Positions 55,066-64,000 of a DNA stretch of 64,000 nucleotides are shown here, piece by piece. The position numbers were made by a program, and so were the translations under genes. Within the stretch, counting starts at the first letter, position 1; every line of letters begins with the position of its first letter. Origin of the DNA: Clostridium felsineum DSM 794. Its GTDB lineage: Bacteria > Bacillota > Clostridia > Clostridiales > Clostridiaceae. The notes below the pieces were generated by a model. The model searched no databases. It was not told the origin of the DNA and saw nothing but the letters and a program-made list of their open reading frames with translations. The stretch is taken from NCBI RefSeq assembly GCF_002006355.2, contig NZ_CP096980.1:2666001-2730000 (forward strand), read 5' to 3'.

Positions 55066-55860
55066 CTAATCAATTAAATTTTTGCCTTTTGTGAAATTAA
55101 ATACAGGACCATCTAAACAAACATATACATCATCAATCTTGCAATGGCCACATTTTCCTATTCCGCAGCACATCTTTCTTTCCTGTGAAATCCATATATT
55201 TTCCTCTTTAAAGCCCACATTTAAAAGACCTTGAGTACTAAATCTCATCATTGCTGGAGGTCCAACAACTATAGCTGAAGCTTCTTCCACATTTTTCAAT
55301 TCTAACTCTGGAATATATTTTGTAACTAAACCTTCTTTAAAATTAGCATCCCCTTCAGCTGAGTCAACTGTTAAAATAATATTTACATTATCTTTCCACT
55401 GTTTAAAATCATCTTTAAATAAAATATCCTTTGGAGTCTTAAATCCTGCTATAAGTGTTACACCCTTAGCTTCTTTACTATTTCTAGCAAAATACTCCAC
55501 AACCCCTCTTACTGGAGAAACACCAGTACCTCCTGCTACTATTACTATTTCCTTATTCTTATAATTTTCTACATCAAAGCCATTTCCATAAGGTCCTCTT
55601 AAAAATAGCTTATCTCCCACATAATGTTCAAAGACTTCATTTGTAACTTTACCAACACGTCTTATAGTAAAATCTATTGTGTTTTCTCCAATGCCACTTA
55701 CAGAAATAGGAGCTTCACCATATTTAGGCATAGAAACCTCAAAAAATTGACCTGGTTTTACATCTCCTTCATAACTCATGCGAAAGGTGTATTCTATGTC
55801 CGTATGCTTTATTACTTCTTTAATTTCAGAAAGAAAAGGTATATATTCGTTTTTACTCAT
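55066..55860 (-). CDS. asrB: Anaerobic sulfite reductase subunit B
   Basis: The 264-residue FNR-like flavoprotein has an NAD-binding AGGTGVSPV motif and a C-terminal [2Fe-2S] group, RKMCCGIGKCGHCKIDDVYVC. It passes electrons from NADH to the catalytic complex. It overlaps asrA by 8 bases. Confidence 0.96.
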   Translation of the reverse strand: MSKNEYIPFLSEIKEVIKHTDIEYTFRMSYEGDVKPGQFFEVSMPKYGEAPISVSGIGENTIDFTIRRVGKVTNEVFEHYVGDKLFLRGPYGNGFDVENYKNKEIVIVAGGTGVSPVRGVVEYFARNSKEAKGVTLIAGFKTPKDILFKDDFKQWKDNVNIILTVDSAEGDANFKEGLVTKYIPELELKNVEEASAIVVGPPAMMRFSTQGLLNVGFKEENIWISQERKMCCGIGKCGHCKIDDVYVCLDGPVFNFTKGKNLID

Positions 55861-56869
55861 TGTCCTCTACCTCCTTAATAGCATCCTCTAATTTATTAAT
55901 GCAATTAGAAAATGAAATATACTGAGGACAAATATCATCACATCTACCACAGCCTACACACATATGATATCCATTTCTCTTCTTATAGTCATAAACCTTA
56001 TGCATTACTTTAAATCTCATTCTTTGTCCATTTTTGTTGCGATATTTTCCACCGCCTGCTACATCAGTAAAGCCGTCTACCATACATGATGCCCAGACTC
56101 TTCTTCTCTCTCCAACCTTTTTATTGTCTGTATAAAAAATATCTTGCATTGAAAAACATGTACAAGTTGGACAGACAAAATTACAACGTCCACAATTAAT
56201 ACATCTCTCATCATATTCTTGCCAAAGCTTTGAATTAAATATTTTATTAGTTATTCCCTCTGGAACTTTTACATTTATATTATTCTCAGTTACAAAAGCT
56301 GGCTTAACTTCAAGCTCTTCTAAACCTTCTTCTTTAAAAAACTCTTCTAATACTTCCTCTTTGTTGTCTACATAAAAATAATCATCTTTTTTATCAATAC
56401 TTAAATCATACTTATCTGTTTTATTTGTTCCCATAGAAACACAAAAACAATTTTCAAAAGAAGAACTGCAAGGCATTAAGATAAATTTCACTTTTTCACG
56501 AATACGTTTGTAGTAATGATCCTCAAAACCATTCTTTAAATAAATCTGATCCAAACGCTTTACTGCATTAAGGTCACAGCTTCTTAAAAAGATAACAGCC
56601 CCCTTTTTAGGACCTTCTGCTTCTTTTACCTTGTCCTCAGTAAAGAAAAATAAAGTTTCCGAAATAGGCATTATAACTTCCTTAAATGAAAAATCAGATT
56701 TTACATCAAACTCTATTTCTTCTACCTTATCTATAGCTGCATATCTTACTCTATCTGTATCAGAAAAGGCTCCCTTCCCTAGTAAACGTTTAGGTGCATA
56801 TATAAAATAATCTTCCTTTAACTTATGAAACAAAGTATTTAAGTTTTCTCTTGTTAATCGATAGCCCAT
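55853..56869 (-). CDS. asrA: Anaerobic sulfite reductase subunit A
   Basis: The 338-residue electron-transfer subunit carries two [4Fe-4S] clusters near its C-terminus: CINCGRCNFVCPTCTC and CVGCGRCDDICPQ. It precedes asrB and is 2 bases after the FNT channel gene, so the four genes are one operon. Confidence 0.95.
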   Translation of the reverse strand: MGYRLTRENLNTLFHKLKEDYFIYAPKRLLGKGAFSDTDRVRYAAIDKVEEIEFDVKSDFSFKEVIMPISETLFFFTEDKVKEAEGPKKGAVIFLRSCDLNAVKRLDQIYLKNGFEDHYYKRIREKVKFILMPCSSSFENCFCVSMGTNKTDKYDLSIDKKDDYFYVDNKEEVLEEFFKEEGLEELEVKPAFVTENNINVKVPEGITNKIFNSKLWQEYDERCINCGRCNFVCPTCTCFSMQDIFYTDNKKVGERRRVWASCMVDGFTDVAGGGKYRNKNGQRMRFKVMHKVYDYKKRNGYHMCVGCGRCDDICPQYISFSNCINKLEDAIKEVEDNE

Positions 56870-56871
56870 AA

Positions 56872-57642
56872 TTATGCTCCTTTCTTTTTCCTTGAAATAA
56901 TAAAGTACGGAAACGCTACAAATAAAATAGCTCCAACCATATTTCCTAGACTGACAATACCAATATTGTAAAAGTATCCTCCTAAACTAACAGCTGCCTT
57001 ATGTGGAGCTAACATTCCTAATGTAAGGAGTGTCATATTTGCAACGCTGTGTTCAAAGCCACAAGTAATAAATGCAAACAGGCACCAGAAAATCATTATA
57101 AGCTTTCCACTTTCGGATTTACATTTAAAACCACACCACACTGCTAAACAGACTAATATATTACAAAGTATTGCTCTTAAAAATAAAGGCACTATAGCAA
57201 TATGCATTTTAGTTGCTGCTGATGCTGCAATAAATTGAGCTGTAGAACCATTTAATAAACCAGCACCATAAAACACAAATGCCAATAAAATAGAACCTGC
57301 TAAATTGCCTATAAAGCAAACAATCCATAATTTTATTGCTTTAGAAAACTTAATAGTTTTTGATAACATTCCTGCTGTCATAACCATATTATTTCCTGTA
57401 AATAGTTCTGAGCCTGCTATTATAACTAAACTCAATGCGATTCCAAAGGATACACCCATCACAATTTTAGCAGCGGCCATGCCTTTAAGCATACCTCCAA
57501 TTGTAAAAATTAATAAAACTCCAAATCCTACATACATACCTGCTAGTACAGCTGCTAAAAAATAACCTATAAGATTTTTATCTAAAAAGTCAGTCTTAGT
57601 TTTTGCAGCTTTAGATACTACTTGAAAATCTTCTTCAAACAC
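56872..57642 (-). CDS. FNT-family channel, probable hydrosulfide channel
   Basis: The 256-residue membrane protein has six spans and the FNT signatures GNNMVMTAG and the pore histidine in CGFEHSVANM. In Clostridioides difficile a FNT channel (HSC) encoded beside asrABC exports hydrosulfide; the same placement here argues for HS- export rather than formate or nitrite. It starts at GTG after AAAGGGGG. Confidence 0.85.
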   Translation of the reverse strand: MFEEDFQVVSKAAKTKTDFLDKNLIGYFLAAVLAGMYVGFGVLLIFTIGGMLKGMAAAKIVMGVSFGIALSLVIIAGSELFTGNNMVMTAGMLSKTIKFSKAIKLWIVCFIGNLAGSILLAFVFYGAGLLNGSTAQFIAASAATKMHIAIVPLFLRAILCNILVCLAVWCGFKCKSESGKLIMIFWCLFAFITCGFEHSVANMTLLTLGMLAPHKAAVSLGGYFYNIGIVSLGNMVGAILFVAFPYFIISRKKKGA

Positions 57643-57665
57643 AATTAAAACCCCCTTTTTATTTC

Positions 57666-57683
57666 TTGTTAAAAATATAACAA
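57666..57683. promoter_or_regulatory. Rex-like operator upstream of the FNT-asr genes
   Basis: TTGTTAAAAATATAACAA matches TTGTTAANNNNTTAACAA at all but one defined position. It lies 24 bases before the FNT start. Confidence 0.6.
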
Positions 57684-57699
57684 AAAATAAAAAAAATAA

Positions 57700-57717
57700 C
57701 CGTGATTTTAATCACGG
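57700..57717 (-). terminator. Terminator of the Crp-like gene
   Basis: CCGTGATT and AATCACGG form a hairpin followed on the minus strand by TTATTTTTTTTATTTTTT. It overlaps the regulator stop codon. Read-through would extend into the FNT-asr genes. Confidence 0.85.
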
Positions 57718-58398
57718 CTCTTTAAAATAATTATTGAGTTTCTCACGATTTGGAATAATAAATTCATTTCTTTTTAAAATCACTAAATTTTTTTCAGATA
57801 AAATTTTAAGCTGTCTAGACACCGTTTCCCTTTTAGACCCAAGCATATCAGCTAAATAAGTTATACTAAGCTCCATATTAATTTTGATGCCCTCTTTAAC
57901 CTTAATTCCATAATCTCCAGATAGTTTCCACAGTTTTGCTGCAATCTTTTTATCTCCTCTTATTGAGTTGGTAGTGTTTTTCAATTGACGATATAATCTT
58001 CTGATTTTAATTGCCATAGAATCCAGAATAGCTTTTGTAAGCTCAAAATCCTTTTCAATAATTTTTATAAGTTTGTCCTTTGGGAAACACAATATTAAGG
58101 CCTCTTCAAGCACTTCACAATTTACAGAAGCAAACATTTCTTGAAATATAACTTCATTAAGCATTTTCCCTTTTCCAAATACAAATATAACCTTTTTCTC
58201 TCCTACGCTATTAATTTTATATAGCGCTGCTAAACCTTCAATTACAATATATATAACCGATACCTGATCTTTGTCTCTAAAAATATGTTCTCCTTTTTTT
58301 ATCCTTTTAAGACTTCCATAGTTTTCTAACACTTTTAATGTATTCAAGTTTACATTTTGAAGAACTTCTACCTGTTTAAACGTTTCTTTTAAATCCAT
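57712..58398 (-). CDS. Crp/Fnr-family regulator
   Basis: The 228-residue protein has a cyclic-nucleotide-like beta-roll domain (about 35-115) and a C-terminal HTH (LADMLGSKRETVSRQLKIL). It lacks the N-terminal cysteine cluster of FNR. It lies just upstream of the sulfite reductase operon on the same strand and is likely its activator. Confidence 0.88.
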   Translation of the reverse strand: MDLKETFKQVEVLQNVNLNTLKVLENYGSLKRIKKGEHIFRDKDQVSVIYIVIEGLAALYKINSVGEKKVIFVFGKGKMLNEVIFQEMFASVNCEVLEEALILCFPKDKLIKIIEKDFELTKAILDSMAIKIRRLYRQLKNTTNSIRGDKKIAAKLWKLSGDYGIKVKEGIKINMELSITYLADMLGSKRETVSRQLKILSEKNLVILKRNEFIIPNREKLNNYFKEP

Positions 58399-58468
58399 AT
58401 TAAGTACTCCTTTTTATCTACATTAAAATATCAACTTATTACAATTTAACATTTTAATATAAAAATTT

Positions 58469-58498
58469 AAAGCCCATATTCAATAGAATACAGGCTTT
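58469..58498 (-). terminator. Terminator after the anti-sigma gene
   Basis: AAAGCC and GGCTTT form a stem with inner TATT/AATA pairs; a TTTAAATTTTT tail follows on the minus strand. Confidence 0.55.
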
Positions 58499-58511
58499 TA
58501 TATAAAAATAT

Positions 58512-59465
58512 TTACTTAATAGATTCTGCTATTTTCTCAAGTTCGTTTACGGATACTCCCTTTAATATTAAGCTATAAAGACATTTATTATACTCCCAAT
58601 CAATAGATCTTCCACCAGAAAGTATAGCATTTACATTATTTATTTTTATTTTTTTAATATCATCATCACCTGCCATACTATATTTTGTTTCTTCACAAGA
58701 CAAACGTTCTTGAAGAAACATTTCATTTGATTTTTTAGGATTTTTAAAATACATTGTAATATACTTATTATTGTTAAAATTCCCCTTATTGTCTTTATAT
58801 AATACTGCACGATCAAATTTATAACCTGAAGGTAAATATGCAGGAAGCGTAACCTTAAAGCAAGTATACTTATTTACATCTTTTACAGCTGTAATTGTAT
58901 ATGTTGATTCCTCTCTTTCTTTCACAGTTACTATTTTTCCATTACTAAAATCAGAAATTTTTTCTCCATCCTTTGTATAAAGCTGATCCTTATTTTCTTT
59001 TGTAAGTTTAGTTATAACCTTACCGTTTTTATCAAAAAGTTTTCCTTTTAAATTCTCTGGCACTGCATCCTTATTTTTAACACTTTTTTCAACCTGAACT
59101 TTAACTGCACTTATTCTATCTACTGATATTTGTTTTAATATTTTTTCTGAAAAATCCTTAGCAAAAGAAGTTTGCATAAAGGCTGCTCCAGCCACTACAA
59201 AAACTACAGCTGCGGCACCTGCCTTCATCAATATATTTGATTTTTTCATATTATCTTCTCCCTTTTTCTTATTAATATTTTCTAAACATTTCTCATACAC
59301 ATATGATTTATTTACTTTTTTACTAAAATCCTTATTAGCCAAAGTTTTACCTAACTTAAAAAGCTCATTATATTCTTTATCCTTACATGTGTTAATTTTC
59401 TCTACACCATCAATATAGTCCTCAATATCTGATGAAAACTTACTTTCTATATCCTTTTTATTCAT
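58512..59465 (-). CDS. Membrane anti-sigma factor with DUF4367-like domain
   Basis: The 317-residue protein has a cytoplasmic N-terminus (about 1-75), one membrane span (about 80-98) and an extracytoplasmic domain that ends in RSIDWEYNKCLYSLILKGVSVNELEKIAESI, typical of DUF4367. It overlaps the sigma factor gene by 8 bases. It should hold that sigma factor inactive until an envelope signal arrives. The cytoplasmic part has no clear zinc anti-sigma motif. Confidence 0.8.
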   Translation of the reverse strand: MNKKDIESKFSSDIEDYIDGVEKINTCKDKEYNELFKLGKTLANKDFSKKVNKSYVYEKCLENINKKKGEDNMKKSNILMKAGAAAVVFVVAGAAFMQTSFAKDFSEKILKQISVDRISAVKVQVEKSVKNKDAVPENLKGKLFDKNGKVITKLTKENKDQLYTKDGEKISDFSNGKIVTVKEREESTYTITAVKDVNKYTCFKVTLPAYLPSGYKFDRAVLYKDNKGNFNNNKYITMYFKNPKKSNEMFLQERLSCEETKYSMAGDDDIKKIKINNVNAILSGGRSIDWEYNKCLYSLILKGVSVNELEKIAESIK

Positions 59466-60012
59466 CTATATATCCCTCACTTTCCATTTGGCTTTTTAAT
59501 TTCTTCATTGTTCGAAATAAGATTATACCAACATTGCTACTGGTCATACCTAATAGTTCTGATATTTCTTTATTTTTTAAGTTTGCACCAAATTTAAGGG
59601 CTATAATATTTCTTTCCTTTTTATTTAAAACCTTTAGTGCTTTTAAAAGCTTATCATTAACCTCTTCTTTTAAAATAGCCTCTTCCGGACTAGGCTCATT
59701 TGATAGTAGTTCTTTAAAAATGTCAAGTGAAAATAGGGTATGCCTTTTTAATCCTCTAAAATAATCATTTAATACATTTCTAGCAATGGTAAAAAGCCAC
59801 ACCTCAAAGGAAGACTTTTTTTCAGAATAAGAATCAATTTTTAACATAACTTTTTCAAAAATCTTACTCATTAAATCCTCTGCAGTATACTGACAATTAA
59901 CTCTATAGTATATATAGTTATAAACTCTCTTGGAGTAGTTTTCAAAAATATAAGAGAACGCTCTTTCTCTATCTTCTATTTTGTCTAAATTATTTAGTAT
60001 AGACTGTTCCAT
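59458..60012 (-). CDS. ECF-type RNA polymerase sigma factor
   Basis: The 184-residue protein has sigma region 2 (FENYSKRVYNYIYYRV, then EDLMSKIFEKV and WLFTIARNVL) and region 4 (ALKFGANLKNKEISELLGM). It is the first gene of a pair with its anti-sigma factor and may control its own operon. Confidence 0.9.
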   Translation of the reverse strand: MEQSILNNLDKIEDRERAFSYIFENYSKRVYNYIYYRVNCQYTAEDLMSKIFEKVMLKIDSYSEKKSSFEVWLFTIARNVLNDYFRGLKRHTLFSLDIFKELLSNEPSPEEAILKEEVNDKLLKALKVLNKKERNIIALKFGANLKNKEISELLGMTSSNVGIILFRTMKKLKSQMESEGYIDE

Positions 60013-60115
60013 ATTCTATAGCCTTCCTTCTTTTTACTTAGCTAAGTATTTTCACATGTTAATACGCTTAACTTTAGATTTCATTACAGGCAATAACAAT
60101 TTTTTTTAAATATTA

Positions 60116-60148
60116 AGGTCTGACTTTTACATTTTATAAGTCAGACCT
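60116..60148. terminator. Hairpin terminator after the second kinase gene
   Basis: AGGTCTGACTT and AAGTCAGACCT form an 11-bp stem; on the minus strand TTAATATTTAAAAAAAATTG follows. Confidence 0.78.
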
Positions 60149-60164
60149 CATTGTTTTTCTATTC

Positions 60165-61580
60165 TTAGATTATTACCTTTACATTTGTACCCTCTTTAAG
60201 CTTACTTATTATATAGATTTCGCCTTTATGAATATCCACTATTTTTTTACATAAAGCAAGTCCTATACCCGCGCCATTATTGGCTCTTTCTCTAGCTTTA
60301 TCTACCATATAAAAAGGTTCCATAACTTTTTCTACAGCATCTTTGGGTATGCCCGCACCCTTGTCTATAACTTCCAGCATTAACCTTTCTCCATATCCAT
60401 ATACCTTTAAATATATTTCATCATAGCTTTTTGAGGCTTTTATGGCATTATCTATTAAATTTGTAATAAGAATTGTAATAAGTTCCAGTTCCATCGAATA
60501 TATAATCTTATCATATGAAACCTTAAGTGAAATGCTTTTTTCCTGAAGTTTATGTTTCATAGCCCTTTTAACCCTTAATACCATATTTTCTATACTTTCT
60601 TCTTTCATTGAGAATTCTTCTTTTCTTAAAATAGTTAACTGCATAAGCTTTGATGACAATTTTTGAAGTCTTCTTCCCTCATCATATATGTAGGTTAATG
60701 AAGTGAAAAGGGTTTTTTTATCATATTTTGCAGTTCTCAAAAAATCAGCATAGCCTATTATAGAGGTTAAAGGCGTTCTTATTTCATGAGTTAAGTCATC
60801 TATAAAACGCTGCTTATCATCAGCACTTCTTCTTAACTCTTCAATTTTATCCTCAATAACTCCTGCCATATAATTAAAATTTTTAGCTAAAAGTCCTATC
60901 TCGTAATCCTTTGACACATAAACTCTCTCACTAAAATTTCCCTCTGCAATCTTTTGGGTTGATTTTATCATACTATTTATTGGTTTTACTATGAATTTAC
61001 TTAATATTATCATTACTACAATTAAGCTCACTACTATAATGATGTTCAATTTCAAAAGAATACTGAATAAGTATTTTCTATTAGCATAAATCCTTGATAC
61101 ATCTTTAATGTAACAAAACTTATAATTGCTGTTTTGAAGCTTTAAATTTGAGGCTATAAACAAATAACTGTTATCATTTACGTCACGAACTATGTACTGC
61201 AATTTATTAGAGGTTAAATATAATTCTGGTCTTTTTTTTGGTAAAGCCCCTAGCAAGTTATTAAAAATACTATCTCCATTTTCATCTGTAACCTCCACAT
61301 ATACGTTTTCATTTTTAAAATTACTTAAATATGTATTTATGAATAATCTTAATTCTTCTTTATTTAAATTGTAAGCAACATTATTTCCATCTCTTAACTT
61401 AAAAAAAACCATATTGGATTGTATAAGTGCCGTAAATCTCCTTTGCTCACTTATAGCAGAACTTATTTCCTCTTTGAGATTTGATTTAAAGCTGCTATTT
61501 ATTAAATATATAGAAGACGGAACAAAAAACACTTCAAAAACAATAAGTGTACATATAAAAATTTTTTTCCAAAGCTTCAT
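60165..61580 (-). CDS. Membrane sensor histidine kinase, HAMP type
   Basis: The 471-residue kinase has spans at about 7-28 and 171-194, an extracytoplasmic domain, HAMP, a HisKA domain with DLTHEIRTPL (H265) and ATPase motifs NLIDNAIKAS, DKGAGIPKD and GAGIGLALCKK. Its start overlaps the regulator gene by 4 bases (ATGA). The signal is unknown. Confidence 0.88.
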   Translation of the reverse strand: MKLWKKIFICTLIVFEVFFVPSSIYLINSSFKSNLKEEISSAISEQRRFTALIQSNMVFFKLRDGNNVAYNLNKEELRLFINTYLSNFKNENVYVEVTDENGDSIFNNLLGALPKKRPELYLTSNKLQYIVRDVNDNSYLFIASNLKLQNSNYKFCYIKDVSRIYANRKYLFSILLKLNIIIVVSLIVVMIILSKFIVKPINSMIKSTQKIAEGNFSERVYVSKDYEIGLLAKNFNYMAGVIEDKIEELRRSADDKQRFIDDLTHEIRTPLTSIIGYADFLRTAKYDKKTLFTSLTYIYDEGRRLQKLSSKLMQLTILRKEEFSMKEESIENMVLRVKRAMKHKLQEKSISLKVSYDKIIYSMELELITILITNLIDNAIKASKSYDEIYLKVYGYGERLMLEVIDKGAGIPKDAVEKVMEPFYMVDKARERANNGAGIGLALCKKIVDIHKGEIYIISKLKEGTNVKVII

Positions 61581-62230
61581 TCTTCTAACCTATATCCTAA
61601 CTTAAAGATGGTTTTAACCTTATCCTTCCAGTTAAGCTTCTTTCTTAACTTTTGTATGTAATTATCAATTGTTCTAGAATCTCCAAGGTAATCATAGCCC
61701 CAAAGCTCTTCAGCTATTCTTTCTCTTGTTAATACTATATTTTTGTTCTTTATTAAATAAGCAGCTAATTCAAATTCCTTAACCGTAAGTTCAACAATTT
61801 GTCCATTTTTTTTAAGTCTCATTTCTTCTAGTTGAACCTCTACATCTTCAAACTTCAATAGCTTTTCATTTTTATTATAGTGTCTAAGTACATTATCAAT
61901 CCTGGCTAAAAGCTCCATTCCATCAAAGGGCTTTGTAATATAATCATCCGCACCCATTCTAAGACCATAAACCTTATCTAAAGACGAACTTTTAGCAGTT
62001 AAAAAAATCACTGGCACATTTCTATGCTTAATTTTTTCAAACAAACTAAAGCCGTCGATTTTAGGAAGCATTATATCCAAAAGTATTAGATCGTAGCTTT
62101 CTTCTTCAATTAATCTTAATGCTTCCTCTCCATTGTAGGCAGCTTTATTTTTATAATGTGCCACATCTAAATTTAGTTTTATTAAATTTGAAATAGGCAC
62201 TTCATCCTCAACTATCAAAATATTTATCAA
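61577..62230 (-). CDS. OmpR-family response regulator
   Basis: The 217-residue regulator has D52 (ILLDIMLPKIDG), KPFD and a winged-helix domain with VKEFELAAYL and DNYIQKLRKKL. It pairs with the downstream kinase. A secreted PepSY-like protein is encoded upstream and may belong to the same regulon. Confidence 0.88.
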   Translation of the reverse strand: MINILIVEDEVPISNLIKLNLDVAHYKNKAAYNGEEALRLIEEESYDLILLDIMLPKIDGFSLFEKIKHRNVPVIFLTAKSSSLDKVYGLRMGADDYITKPFDGMELLARIDNVLRHYNKNEKLLKFEDVEVQLEEMRLKKNGQIVELTVKEFELAAYLIKNKNIVLTRERIAEELWGYDYLGDSRTIDNYIQKLRKKLNWKDKVKTIFKLGYRLEE

Positions 62231-62278
62231 TGTACCTTTCTCCCCTTTTGTTTCTTGTAATACTTTTATTTACAATTA

Positions 62279-62318
62279 TAGACCAAGTATTAATTATTTT
62301 AAATATATACTTGGTCTA
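62279..62318 (-). terminator. Terminator of the PepSY-like gene
   Basis: TAGACCAAGTAT and ATACTTGGTCTA form a 12-bp stem with an A+T-rich loop, just beyond the gene. Confidence 0.78.
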
Positions 62319-62334
62319 ATTTAAATTCTAAAAA

Positions 62335-63084
62335 CTATCTATTGAAAACATTGCTATAATCTTGATAATGCATAACATTATAATCTTTTGTACTAATCTC
62401 CAAATCTATTATATTCCATTTATCATAATTTGATTTATTCTTAACTTTAAAACTCACATAAGCAAGATTATTATTATTCTTAATTGAAATAGAATTAAGA
62501 TCCACATAAGACGCCTTACCTATTTCTTGAAGATAGCTTATTGCTGCATTTTTAACCTTTATATCATCTGCTTTGTATTGTACATTTAAATCTTCTCTGC
62601 TTATAGCCGTTACATTTATCACTTCTCCAGTGTTTTCATCAATCTGAACAAAATATGTTCCATCATTAGAATTAGTATTAAAATCAACACTTACAGTATA
62701 ATCCGAGTGTTCTGACCACTCTAACTGTTCCCTTCCTGAATTAAGCTTTTTCTCATCATTAGCATATTTTTTCATGTAGTTCTCTGCACTTTGCTTCATT
62801 TTGTTATATTCTTTGGCTTCAGTTCTTGAAATCTCTGTTCCTGAAAGTCTACTAACATCCACATTGGCATAATCCTTCATTGCTTTTGTTGCAATTTGAA
62901 TTGCTTTTTCATCACTTACAGTATTATTTAATGAATAGTTACTTTTATTAGCTTTACTATTTTCTGCTGCAACAACCACATTTTTAGTACCTGCATTACC
63001 ATTTTCATTTTCATATATACCTAATGAAGCTCCTGAAACCACCGCCATTGTAAGAATAGCCATACCAATTTTTTTTACTATCAT
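62335..63084 (-). CDS. Secreted PepSY-like protein
   Basis: The 249-residue protein has a signal peptide (residues 1-27) and two PepSY/YcdB-like units: SDEKAIQIATKAMKDY with YFVQIDENTGEVINV, and IKVKNAAISYLQEIG with WNIIDLEISTKDYNV. Such proteins inhibit proteases or act with sensor kinases. ATG 63084 follows AAAGGGAG. Its place just upstream of the two-component genes suggests a role as regulated output or accessory sensor. Confidence 0.72.
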   Translation of the reverse strand: MIVKKIGMAILTMAVVSGASLGIYENENGNAGTKNVVVAAENSKANKSNYSLNNTVSDEKAIQIATKAMKDYANVDVSRLSGTEISRTEAKEYNKMKQSAENYMKKYANDEKKLNSGREQLEWSEHSDYTVSVDFNTNSNDGTYFVQIDENTGEVINVTAISREDLNVQYKADDIKVKNAAISYLQEIGKASYVDLNSISIKNNNNLAYVSFKVKNKSNYDKWNIIDLEISTKDYNVMHYQDYSNVFNR

Positions 63085-63201
63085 TTTTATTCTCCCTTTA
63101 AATATATTTGTTTTGTGCACAAAACCCTTATTACAATTTCATTATACAAAGAAGCTTTAAAAAACTTATTATCTACTTGTCATAAAGTTGTAAAAATTTG
63201 A

Positions 63202-64000
63202 TTAGAATTTTTTCTTTAAAAAAAGTATTCCAATAAAAAATTCTAGTAAAGATGCAATAATAAAAATCCATTTTACCTCTATGAAGCTTGAAGCAACTGA
63301 ACCAATTAAAAGTGATAATACACTTATAGGCTGAACTATAGAATTAACAAACCCCGAAACTCGTCCAAGTAAATTCTCTGGTGTCTTTTCCTGAATAACT
63401 GTTTGGAGTATACTTCCATTAAAGGTGTCTAATATACCCATTACAGAAAACAGCGCAAGACTTAAAGGGAAATATGTATTAACTGAAAAAGCTATAACAA
63501 TGAGAGCATCCATTATTAGACAAGCTGAAAGAAGAAATAGTTTATTTTTCTTTTGAAACCTTCCAAATATTATTCCTCCAACTATGGCTCCAATTCCTGC
63601 AAATGCAAATAAAAATCCTACTCTCTTAGCCATAAGCACACTTCCACCTAAATAATTTGCAGTAAAAATATAAATAAGTGGCGTCTCCATGGAGATAATA
63701 AAGGTTATAAAAATATCTATTAAAAAAATCCACTTTATATTTTCATTTTTCATTACAACCTTAAAGCCAGAAATAAAATCTTCTTTTAACTCTAACTTTT
63801 CACTAGAACCTTCATTTAATTTAAAGAAAAGGGAAAGAATACTTATTAATATAAAGGATACACCGTCAAGTATAAAAGCACCTCTACTTCCAATAAGATT
63901 TATTAGCACTCCTGCAAACGCATATCCCATTACTACTACAATTCCACTTATAGACATAATAAGTCCATTAGCCTTACCTAGGTTCTTTTTATCAAGCAAA
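63202..64000 (-). CDS. MFS efflux transporter, 5' end beyond the window
   Basis: About 265 C-terminal residues are present, with six to seven membrane spans (GLIMSISGIVVVMGYAFAG and GFLFAFAGIGAIVGGIIFG). The form is that of the MFS_3 group, which includes macrolide and enterobactin exporters. The N-terminal half lies past position 64000. The substrate is unknown. Confidence 0.8.
   Translation of the reverse strand, partial: LLDKKNLGKANGLIMSISGIVVVMGYAFAGVLINLIGSRGAFILDGVSFILISILSLFFKLNEGSSEKLELKEDFISGFKVVMKNENIKWIFLIDIFITFIISMETPLIYIFTANYLGGSVLMAKRVGFLFAFAGIGAIVGGIIFGRFQKKNKLFLLSACLIMDALIVIAFSVNTYFPLSLALFSVMGILDTFNGSILQTVIQEKTPENLLGRVSGFVNSIVQPISVLSLLIGSVASSFIEVKWIFIIASLLEFFIGILFLKKKF

Noticed and set aside
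1..64000. CRISPR arrays, tRNA or rRNA genes, and riboswitches
   Set aside because: I saw no regularly spaced repeats, cloverleaf genes or conserved aptamer cores on reading both strands; weak RNA elements could be missed without a covariance search.

Overview
The window is AT-rich DNA from a Clostridium-like Firmicute. Evidence for this is strong AGGAGG ribosome binding sites, frequent TTG/GTG starts, an alpha/beta-type spore protein gene, an SleL/YaaH-like GH18 protein, clostridial asrABC sulfite reductase, GshF-type glutathione genes and a ferredoxin-type thioredoxin reductase. From memory, the order asr, gsh, deo, trxB, gpx resembles the CAC1511-CAC1549 part of Clostridium acetobutylicum. 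I would place the organism in or near that group, but no search was run.

Layout. 0-7 kb: secreted GH18 protein, a metal-binding membrane fusion protein, an OmpR/EnvZ-type two-component system, and a peroxidase/flavoprotein pair. 7.2-9.0 kb and 20.4-22.2 kb: two apparently identical IS1182-family elements in the same orientation. 9-16.2 kb: a nucleoside catabolism operon (deoR, cdd, deoC, nupC-like, deoB, deoA) and a D-lactate dehydrogenase-like gene. 16-20 kb: small membrane and holin-like proteins, a secreted rhamnogalacturonan acetylesterase-like hydrolase and a secreted LRR protein. 22-25 kb: gshA/gshB and a zinc-ribbon gene. 25-29 kb: a TetR-controlled ABC transporter. 29-34 kb: CHAP protein, a duplicated-domain membrane protein, a DUF438/hemerythrin/PAS protein, and a GH43/LacY-type arabinoside operon with AraR- and CcpA-like sites.

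34.4-44.5 kb holds the most unusual locus. It is a six-gene, mostly overlapping operon encoding a YehL-type MoxR AAA+ ATPase, a DUF5682 protein, a VWA protein, a double-SWIM zinc-finger protein, a small unknown protein and a 1179-residue DUF4132 protein. It matches the parts of the uncharacterised E. coli yeh locus. The architecture suggests an ATP-driven chaperone/adaptor machine, but its function is unknown.

44.7-64 kb: a cytoplasmic acetylesterase paralog, a soluble chemotaxis transducer, a ROK fructokinase, a spore protein, an IS256-family element with an 8-bp target duplication, a complete Bce-type peptide sensing/detoxification module, a Crp-like regulator with a FNT channel and asrABC behind a Rex-like operator, an ECF sigma/anti-sigma pair, a second two-component system, a secreted PepSY-like protein and a 5'-truncated MFS transporter.

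Most genes from 3.4 kb onward are on the minus strand. No rRNA, tRNA, CRISPR array or replication origin was seen. All three insertion sequences lie just beyond the 3' end of an operon.
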